Shown here: piece by piece, positions 32,639-37,968 of the stretch
Position numbering within the stretch: position 1 is the stretch's first letter
How the letters are laid out: each line of letters begins with the position of its first letter
Assembly: GCA_035532295.1 (NCBI GenBank)
Contig: DATKRH010000049.1
Location: forward strand, 1-37,968
Direction: 5' to 3'
Length of the DNA stretch: 37,968 bases
From: DASUBV01 sp035532295
Lineage (GTDB): Bacteria; Actinomycetota; Actinomycetes; Streptosporangiales; Streptosporangiaceae
Notes under the pieces: model-generated
Database searches by the model: none
What the model was told of the DNA's origin: nothing
Seen by the model: the letters and a program-made list of their open reading frames with translations, nothing else
Position numbers and translations under genes: made by a program

Positions 32639-33906
32639 TGACGGGCTCCCCACGGCGCCGGGCCTGCCGCGTCTGCCGCGGTGAGGTCCGGGAATTCCTG
32701 GACCTGGGACGGCAGCCTTCCGCGAACGCCTTTCTCCTGCCGGACGCTGTCGATCACGAGTTCTTCTTCCGGCTCGCCGTCGGAATGTGCGGCTCCTGCA
32801 CGATGGCCCAGCTGATCGAGGAAATACCGCAAGACGTCCGGTATAACGAGACCTATCGTTACCAGGCGTCAGGATCGGCCGCCCACCGTCGGCATTTCGA
32901 GCAGGACGCCCGTCATTTCCTCGAAGCGGAGCTCACTGGACCCGATCCGTTAATCGTCGAGATCGGGTGCAACGACGGAGTCATGCTCGAGACTATCGCC
33001 CGGGCCGGCGTCCGGCACCTCGGCGTCGAGCCCGCCAAGGGGGTCGCCGAGGTGGCGGCCGCCAGGGGCGTCAACGTGCTCATGAAGTTCTTCGACGCGG
33101 ATGCGGCCGTCGAGATCCGTGACCGGCATGGGCGGGCGGACGTCATCTTCGGGGCCAACACCATCTGCCATATCGCCGATATCGGCGGGCTCATGCGGGG
33201 CGTGGACGCGCTCCTGTCGGTCGAGGGCGTCTTCGTATTCGAGGAGCCGTACCTCGGCACCATCGTTCACATGATGGCGTTCGACCAGATCTACGACGAG
33301 CACGTCTTCTACTTCACCGTCCGGTCCGTGCAGGCCGCGGCCGCCCGCTTCGGCTTTGAGCTCGTCGACGTCGAGCACGTACCGCTGCACGGCGGCGAGA
33401 TCCGCTACACGATCGCCAGGCCGGGCGCCCGTACCCCGACGCCCGCGGTCGGCGAACTGCTCGCCAGGGAAATCACCGCCGGCCTGGCCGACCCAGTCGC
33501 CCTGGGCCACTTCGGGGAGGCCGTGCGGCGCGTCAGGGACGACCTGGTCGCCCTGCTGCGGGGCATTCGCGCGACGGGCGGCCGAGTGCTCGGCTACGGC
33601 GCGCCGGCCAAGACGACGACCGTGTCCAATTTCTGTGAAATCGGACCCGATCTCCTCCCGTTCGTCTGTGATTCGACGCCGGAGAAGCAGGGCTACCTGA
33701 TTCCCGGATCGCACATACCGGTGCGGCCACCGGCGGAATTCGCCGACGACTATCCGGACTACGCGCTGCTCTTTGCCTGGAATCATGCCGCGGAAATCAT
33801 GGCGAAAGAGCAGCGATTCCGTGAGAGCGGCGGCAAATGGATTCTCTATGTGCCGGACGTCCACGTTGTCACGAGCCCTAGCGACGTGCCGGACGTCCAC
33901 GTCTAG
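32638..33906 (+). CDS. NDP-sugar C-methyltransferase (TylCIII/MdpA5 type)
   Basis: This is 422 aa from the ATG overlapping the SDR stop (a GTG at 32635 is an alternative). The N-terminal zinc-binding domain has CRVC (10-13) and CGSC (51-54). The SAM motif is VEIGCNDG (about 107-114), and the C-terminal domain has RVLGYGAPAKTTTVSNFCEI and FVCDSTPEKQGYLIPGSHIP. This three-part build is that of enzymes methylating C3 of 4-keto NDP-sugars; maduropeptin MdpA5 is one. A rare TTA leucine codon occurs at 32950-32952, possibly limiting translation to late growth in organisms that use bldA control. The last residues contain a duplicated VPDVHV. It sits upstream of the glycosyltransferase (47 bp). Confidence 0.93.
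   Translation: MTGSPRRRACRVCRGEVREFLDLGRQPSANAFLLPDAVDHEFFFRLAVGMCGSCTMAQLIEEIPQDVRYNETYRYQASGSAAHRRHFEQDARHFLEAELTGPDPLIVEIGCNDGVMLETIARAGVRHLGVEPAKGVAEVAAARGVNVLMKFFDADAAVEIRDRHGRADVIFGANTICHIADIGGLMRGVDALLSVEGVFVFEEPYLGTIVHMMAFDQIYDEHVFYFTVRSVQAAAARFGFELVDVEHVPLHGGEIRYTIARPGARTPTPAVGELLAREITAGLADPVALGHFGEAVRRVRDDLVALLRGIRATGGRVLGYGAPAKTTTVSNFCEIGPDLLPFVCDSTPEKQGYLIPGSHIPVRPPAEFADDYPDYALLFAWNHAAEIMAKEQRFRESGGKWILYVPDVHVVTSPSDVPDVHV
33850..33902 (+). repeat. Direct repeat of 17 bp at the end of the C-methyltransferase gene
   Basis: GTGCCGGACGTCCACGT occurs at 33850-33866 and 33886-33902, 36 bp apart (12 codons, in frame), giving VPDVHV twice. The duplication seems to have extended the C-terminus by 12 residues. 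Confidence 0.92.
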
Positions 33907-33953
33907 ATGTGACATGAACGCGGCCAAATTGGCAGTGCCACGAAGGAGATCCG

Positions 33954-35462
33954 ATGCGCGTCCTGTTCACCATTTACCCTAACTCAATCGCGCACCTCTA
34001 CCCGGTCGTGCCCCTGGCGTGGGCCCTGCAGAGCGCTGGACACGAGGTCCGGATCGCGTCGCATGCCAGCGCCGCCGAGCAGATCAGCAGCACTGGACTG
34101 ACGCCCGTGGCTCTCGGAGACCCCGACGGGCCCCCGGTGCGCCTGACCGACGCGGGCAGCGCGCCCAAGACCCCCGAGGACGTCGATCGTTATGCGCGGG
34201 CCATGGGGCTGACCGCCGAGGAACGCGAGCGCTGGATCACCTTCTACCAGTACCTGTTCGTACCGATCTCGGACTATGTGCGCATGGATCGCCCGGAAGC
34301 CGCCGACCTCGTGGATTTCGCGCGCAGCTGGCGGCCGGACCTGGTCTTGTGGGATGTCACCATTCCGGGCGGCGCGGTGGCCGCGCGCGCCTGCGGTGCG
34401 GCGCATGCGCGGCTGGCCAACGGTGAGGACGTTTTCGCCTTCTGCCTGGAAAGGCTCGCCGAGTGCGCGGACCAGCTCAGGGCGGCCGGCCTGGACGAGA
34501 ACCCCCTCGCGACCATGCTGCGGCCACTGGCCGAGCGATACGGCATCGAGGTCGATAAGGAACTGCTCATCGGCCAGTGGACGGTGGACTCGATCCCCGA
34601 GGGCATGGGCCTGCCGAGCAGGGCGACGAGGGTTCACATGCGGCACGTTCCCTACGCGGGGCCGCAGGTATTCCCGACGTGGCTGCATGAGGTGCCGGAG
34701 CGGCCGCGGGTGGCCATGTCGCTGGGCGAGTCGACCCGGCGGTTCATCGTCGGCGACTGGGACCGGACACCGAAGATCATGGAGGCCCTCGACGGTTTGG
34801 ACCTCGAGGTGGTGGCGACCCTGAACAGCGCGCAGCTCGACGGGGTAAAAAGGGTCCCTGACAACGTCCGCACGATCGAATGGGTGAACCTCACCCACCT
34901 CCTGCCGACCTGCTCGGCGCTGATCCACCACGGCGGGATTGGCACCTACTCGGCCGCGGCGGTGGCGAAGGTTCCGCATCTGGTCTGCGACATCAAGGAC
35001 GAGTCTCTCCTGCTGAAACTCGCCGGGGAGCAGCCCGATCCCCTCCAGTCCGGGCTCTACCAGGTGGGCATCGAGCTCGGGCTGCGTGAGCAGACGGCCG
35101 CCCCGGCGGGGAACTGGGAACTGCCGGCGAAGAAGATCGAGGCAACGCCCGTCTCCAGCTTCGTGATCGCGCAGGGCTCGGGCGCGCGGCTGGACCACCG
35201 CGCCCAGTCCGTCGAGGAGATGCGCGACTTGATCCTGGAGGTCGCGACCGCGGACTCCTACCGTCAGGGCGCGGCGGCCGTCTACGAGCAATGGCTGGCG
35301 ACGCCCAGCCCGGGCGACATCGTCCCGGTCCTGGAGAGGATGACCATCGAGCACCGGCAGGGCAGTCACATGGCCCTGCAGGAGGCCCGCTCGCTGGCGA
35401 CCGCGATCGGCCGGCACAAGGCCGAGATCGATGGGCTGCTGGCCAACCTGAACCGGCGATAA
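33954..35462 (+). CDS. Glycosyltransferase, GT1 (EryCIII/CalG-like), unusually long
   Basis: This is 502 aa with GAAGGAG before the ATG, against about 380-430 in CalG, MdpA6 or EryCIII. The N-terminal acceptor domain begins MRVLFTIYPNSIAHLYPVVP, including a histidine in the place of the usual catalytic His. The donor domain has SLGESTRRF and the nucleotide motif IHHGGIGTYSAAAVAKVPHL (His325-His326). After this, about residues 350-415 hold an insertion rich in LLLKLAGEQPDPLQSGLY and APAGNWELPAKKIE, and the C-terminus carries a 35-residue helical tail. It is the only glycosyltransferase in the window and presumably attaches the C-methyl pentose to the polyketide. Confidence 0.93.
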   Translation: MRVLFTIYPNSIAHLYPVVPLAWALQSAGHEVRIASHASAAEQISSTGLTPVALGDPDGPPVRLTDAGSAPKTPEDVDRYARAMGLTAEERERWITFYQYLFVPISDYVRMDRPEAADLVDFARSWRPDLVLWDVTIPGGAVAARACGAAHARLANGEDVFAFCLERLAECADQLRAAGLDENPLATMLRPLAERYGIEVDKELLIGQWTVDSIPEGMGLPSRATRVHMRHVPYAGPQVFPTWLHEVPERPRVAMSLGESTRRFIVGDWDRTPKIMEALDGLDLEVVATLNSAQLDGVKRVPDNVRTIEWVNLTHLLPTCSALIHHGGIGTYSAAAVAKVPHLVCDIKDESLLLKLAGEQPDPLQSGLYQVGIELGLREQTAAPAGNWELPAKKIEATPVSSFVIAQGSGARLDHRAQSVEEMRDLILEVATADSYRQGAAAVYEQWLATPSPGDIVPVLERMTIEHRQGSHMALQEARSLATAIGRHKAEIDGLLANLNRR

Positions 35463-35481
35463 GGGGCTGCCAGTCTCACTC

Positions 35482-35520
35482 GGCGCCACGCGAGGGGTAA
35501 CGCTCCCCCCGCGTGGCGTC
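35482..35520. terminator. Stem-loop terminator between glycosyltransferase and AhpD-like gene
   Basis: CGCCACGCG (35484-35492) pairs with CGCGTGGCG (35510-35518), with an inner G4/C4 extension. It lies 20 bp after the glycosyltransferase stop, between convergent genes, so it marks the right end of the sugar operon transcript. Confidence 0.82.
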
Positions 35521-35567
35521 CCGGTGCTGTGGCGTGCTGGAGCTATCTGCCCCTGACTAGCAGGGCG

Positions 35568-36119
35568 TCAACGAGTTTCGGCCAGCATGGCCAGATAACC
35601 GTCCGTGACGATCCGCTGCGCCCGCGTGGCGTAGACGGCGGGGTCCTCAGGAGCGATCGTGGCCAGTCCGTCGACGTACCGATTGAACATGCAGAACGCC
35701 GCCGCGATCAGCACGCAGTCGTGGATCTCGAGATCCGTCGCACCCGCCGCACGAGCCGAGGCCACGTCCTGCTCGGTCACCTTGAGGCCGCCTTTCTGTA
35801 CGGCAGCCGCGATCTTCAGCAGGGCTTTCAGCTTGTCCGAGATCGGTGCATCTGCGGCGTCGGCGCGGACCTGGTCCACCAGCGTCGCGCCGCCCGGCAA
35901 CTGCGCGGCAGCATAGGCGCCATGTGAGGATGAGCAGTACCGGCACTCGTTCAGCGTCGACACATAGGCAGCGATGAGTTCGCGCTCACCAGGGGTCAAG
36001 GTACTCGGCCCGCGCAGCAGTACCTCAACCAGCTCGTTTAAAGGGCGGGCGGTTTCTGGCCTAAACTTGAACAGGCCGCGAATTCCTGGCTCATCAGAGG
36101 TCAGAGTAATATGCGGCAT
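35568..36119 (-). CDS. AhpD/carboxymuconolactone-decarboxylase-like protein
   Basis: This is 183 aa from the ATG at 36119, 5 bp after AGGAGATATC-type sequence; the longer frame starts inside a promoter. TLNECRYCSSSHGAYAA holds the Cys59-x2-Cys62-x3-His66 redox site of AhpD-type alkylhydroperoxidases. LTPGERELIAAYVS precedes it as in that family. It may reduce peroxides or protect against radical damage. It is transcribed alone from a good promoter (36156-36184). It could be the last cluster gene or a chromosomal neighbour. Confidence 0.9.
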   Translation of the reverse strand: MPHITLTSDEPGIRGLFKFRPETARPLNELVEVLLRGPSTLTPGERELIAAYVSTLNECRYCSSSHGAYAAAQLPGGATLVDQVRADAADAPISDKLKALLKIAAAVQKGGLKVTEQDVASARAAGATDLEIHDCVLIAAAFCMFNRYVDGLATIAPEDPAVYATRAQRIVTDGYLAMLAETR

Positions 36120-36155
36120 GATATCTCCTGCATTGTGATAATAGATAGCGTTTTT

Positions 36156-36184
36156 AGTATGCCCGCCGACTGCCATTCGGTCAA
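36156..36184 (-). promoter_or_regulatory. Sigma70-type promoter of the AhpD-like gene
   Basis: On the minus strand TTGACC (36179-36184) and CATACT (36156-36161) are 17 bp apart, close to the housekeeping consensus, and lie 37-65 bp before the ATG. GAATGGC follows the -35 directly. The tract is unusually AT-rich for this window. Confidence 0.6.
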
Positions 36185-36394
36185 CCTCCAGGCTGCCCTA
36201 TCCTGGCGGCCGCCCCATGCCCGTGATCGTGGCCGTGATCGTGGCGGCTGGTCATGAGGGTGACCATGACGGCCCGCTGCCCGCCGCTCAGCCTGGTGGG
36301 CGGCCGCCGCTCAGCCTGGCCGGCCTCAGCCAGACTGCATGTCCGACACTGAGCGCCTGCGCGGCACCGGGCACCGCACGGGCCCGAGGAGGCG

Positions 36395-36570
36395 TTCGAA
36401 TATCATCGATATATCATCGTCGGCGCTGGCCCCGCCGGATTACAGCTCAGCTACTACCTCCAGCAGGTCGGCAGCGATTACCTGACAGTGGAGCGGGTCG
36501 GCGCGCCCGGAGATTTTTTTCGACGTTTTCCGCGCCACCGGAGGCTAATTTCCCTCAACAAGTGGAATAC
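36395..36570 (+). pseudogene. Remnant of a flavin-dependent oxidoreductase N-terminus
   Basis: One frame reads IIVGAGPAGLQLSYYLQQ, then FFRRFPRHRRLISLNKWNT, matching the FAD-binding start and the RHRxLIS-x-NK segment of flavin-containing monooxygenase-like proteins. No start codon is present in frame (a TGA lies upstream at 36350-36352), and homology stops after about 60 residues of a protein that would normally have 400 or more. It also contains a TTA codon. It is a decayed piece of chromosome or of an ancestral cluster end. Confidence 0.72.
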
Positions 36571-36618
36571 GAGTCGATCCTGCGCCGCACCGGCTCGCTC
36601 GTGTGCTGTACGTGCTGC

Positions 36619-37172
36619 TCATCGGTCAACCTCGATCCCGAGCGATCGCCCGAGCGCCAGGTAGGCGTCGGTCTTGTCGAGGTCGTCGGCGTGGTCCTGA
36701 CAGAACCAGGCCGGGTCGCGGTAGGTCACCGCGTCGGCGAGCGGCTGGCCCAGGACCTCGTGCTGGTGCGGGCTGAGCACGGTGCCCTGGCCGATGACGT
36801 CGACGACCTGGCCGAGTTGGCGTCGCAACTCGGCTGCCTCCCGGACCAGCACCGAGTGCGGGCGCGCCGTGACCTTGTGCGGGCAGACCGCGTCGAGGTA
36901 CTCGCGCGCGCCGTCCAGAAGCCGTCTCCGGGCACGATCGCTCCCGCGTGCTGGCCGCCGGTCGGCGAACGTCTCTGCCGCCGGGGTCCGGGGGCAACTG
37001 GCCGGCGCAGCGACCGGCCCAGCCGGAACGCTACGACCAGTCGACGCGGCCAGCGGGCCGCCGCGACTTCCTCGAGGTCGCTGATGCGCCGCTCCAGGCT
37101 ATCGAGCGCATAGTCGGTCATACCATTGTCCTGGGCGTAGTGCCTCAGGCGCTCGGCGAAGCCGGGCGGCAT
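36619..37172 (-). pseudogene. Unrecognised gene, probably frameshifted
   Basis: From the ATG at 37172 the sequence reads FAERLRHYAQDNGMTDYALD and LERRISDLEEVAAARWPRRL. Coding character then moves to another frame near 37000, which continues as LDGAREYLDAVCPHKV, LVREAAELRRQLGQVVDVIG and LADAVTYRDPAWFCQDHADD to the stop at 36619. The two parts differ by two bases in phase, so at least one indel separates them. The second part is helical and acidic. I recognise no family. It could also be two small genes. Confidence 0.45.
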
Positions 37173-37226
37173 ACCGTCTCCCGGGCGGCTGCGGGATCGT
37201 GTTTCATCGGGCGCAGCCAGAAGCCG

Positions 37227-37721
37227 CTACCGGTAGTTGACGAACTGCAGGGCGAAGTCGAACTCCCGGCCCTTGAGCAGGCTGATCACTTCCTGCAGGT
37301 CGTCCTTCTTCTTGGACGAGACGCGTAGCTCGTCGCCCTGGACCTGGGCCCGGATGCCCTTGGGGCCCTCATCCCGGATGATCTTGGAGATCTTCTTCGC
37401 GTCATCCTGGGAGATGCCCTCCTTGAGGCTGACGCTGAGCCGGTACTCCTTGCCCGAGAGCTTCGGCTCGCCCTCGTCCAGGACCTTGAGCGAGACCGAG
37501 CGCTTGACCAGTTTGTCCTTGAAGGCGTCCAGCACGGCCTTCGCGCGTTCCTCGCTGTTGGCCTTGATCTCCACGCCCTGCTCCCCGGACCAGGCGATCG
37601 AGGCGCCCACGCCACGGAAGTCGAAGCGCGTGCCGATCTCCTTGGCTGTCTGGTTCAGCGCGTTGTCGACTTCCTGATGGTTGATCTTCGAGACGATGTC
37701 GAATGAGGATTCCGCTGCCAC
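37227..37721 (-). CDS. yajQ: YajQ family nucleotide-binding protein (UPF0234)
   Basis: This is 164 aa from a GTG at 37721, full length for the family. SSFDIVSKINHQEVDNALNQ, then FDFRGVGASIAW, and LKEGISQDDAKKISKIIRDE to the final REFDFALQFVNYR are conserved throughout. E. coli YajQ and relatives bind nucleic acid or cyclic di-GMP. It is a widely conserved chromosomal gene, not part of antibiotic pathways, and marks the right flank of the cluster. Confidence 0.96.
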   Translation of the reverse strand: MAAESSFDIVSKINHQEVDNALNQTAKEIGTRFDFRGVGASIAWSGEQGVEIKANSEERAKAVLDAFKDKLVKRSVSLKVLDEGEPKLSGKEYRLSVSLKEGISQDDAKKISKIIRDEGPKGIRAQVQGDELRVSSKKKDDLQEVISLLKGREFDFALQFVNYR

Positions 37722-37849
37722 GACTCCAGGTTAGCGCCAGGAGCGCGCTGATGGCCGCTGGTGCGGGGTGTGGCGAGGTGGCTGGTCCGCCGGCGGGGCC
37801 TGGCGGCGGGTCTTGCGGCCTTGTTGTCCGTTGCGATGTGATCCGCGTG

Positions 37850-37878
37850 CTGACCCACGGGGCGACTTCCGCTATCCT
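37850..37878 (+). promoter_or_regulatory. Probable promoter of tRNA-Tyr
   Basis: CTGACC (37850-37855) and TATCCT (37873-37878) are separated by 17 bp, and the -10 lies 32 bp before the mature tRNA 5' end, an expected leader length. Confidence 0.45.
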
Positions 37879-37910
37879 TCTCAGAGTCTGTCCTCTACCG
37901 GACGGCGCTA

Positions 37911-37968
37911 GGCAGGTTGCCCGAGTGGCCAAAGGGAGCGGTCTGTAAAACCGTCGGCTCAGCCTACG
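37911..37968 (+). tRNA. tRNA-Tyr (GUA), 5' part, cut by the window end
   Basis: The sequence starts GGCAGGTTGCCCGAGTGGCC (acceptor and D-arm). It continues with an anticodon stem-loop whose 7-base loop is CTGTAAA (anticodon GTA) flanked by CGGT/ACCG-type pairs, and runs into the long variable arm typical of bacterial tRNA-Tyr. The T-arm and 3' acceptor lie beyond the window. Confidence 0.93.

Noticed and set aside
36217..37113. A 298-codon plus-strand frame near the right end
   Set aside because: It starts in a GTGATCGTGGCC duplication, covers the flavoprotein remnant in another frame and is antisense to a more protein-like frame; low complexity.

Overview
The window comes from a high-GC actinomycete. 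Evidence is the GC-rich third codon positions, GTG starts, AGGAGG-type ribosome sites, a DinB/mycothiol-type protein and an actinobacterial Ku fragment. The species cannot be named. Almost the whole window (about 156 to 36,120) is one secondary-metabolite gene cluster built around an enediyne-type iterative polyketide synthase (PKSE, 17914-23706; KS-AT-ACP-KR-DH-PPTase). Directly upstream is a DUF1702/UnbL (E3) gene, and directly downstream are the hot-dog thioesterase (E10) and a flavin reductase of the SgcE6 type.

Layout. (1) 1-159: 5'-truncated ku gene, a chromosomal remnant at the left edge. (2) 156-6467: tailoring block with an HpaB/SgcC-type aromatic hydroxylase, an O-methyltransferase, a P450, a PPOX-fold protein, an atypical SDR and a zinc alcohol dehydrogenase. 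(3) 6777-11147: sugar operon with an NDP-glucose dehydrogenase, an NDP-glucuronate decarboxylase, a TIGR03084/DinB-fold protein and an unassigned TIM-barrel protein. (4) 11214-16565: a MonCI-like FAD oxygenase, an acyl-CoA carboxylase beta subunit with acetyl-CoA-type specificity, a TetR regulator and a second P450. (5) 16844-27205: E3, PKSE, E10, flavin reductase, third P450 and nucleotidyltransferase, apparently one long transcription unit. (6) 27378-35462: QacA-type exporter, second MonCI-like FAD oxygenase, acyl-CoA-dehydrogenase-fold monooxygenase, SDR, sugar C-methyltransferase and glycosyltransferase. (7) 35568-37968: AhpD-like protein, two decayed genes, yajQ and the start of tRNA-Tyr, which are chromosomal core.

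How the genes fit together (inference). The carboxylase feeds malonyl-CoA to PKSE, and E10 releases the polyene. Three P450s, two FAD oxygenases and two reduced-flavin-dependent oxygenases (which may share the single flavin reductase) oxidise it. The nucleotidyltransferase, dehydrogenase, decarboxylase and C-methyltransferase match the early steps of the maduropeptin madurosamine pathway, but without the aminotransferase. This predicts a neutral C-methyl pentose, attached by the one glycosyltransferase. The MFS pump would export the product.

The most unusual point is that the two other members of the canonical enediyne core cassette, E4 (UnbV/ASPIC) and E5 (UnbU), are absent, although both flanks of the cluster appear to be visible. 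The cluster may therefore make a PKSE product that is cyclised differently or not at all, or it may depend on genes elsewhere. Other notable features are a 10-12 bp motif shared by several promoters, many short tandem triplications near gene ends, and an SDR lacking its catalytic Tyr/Lys.
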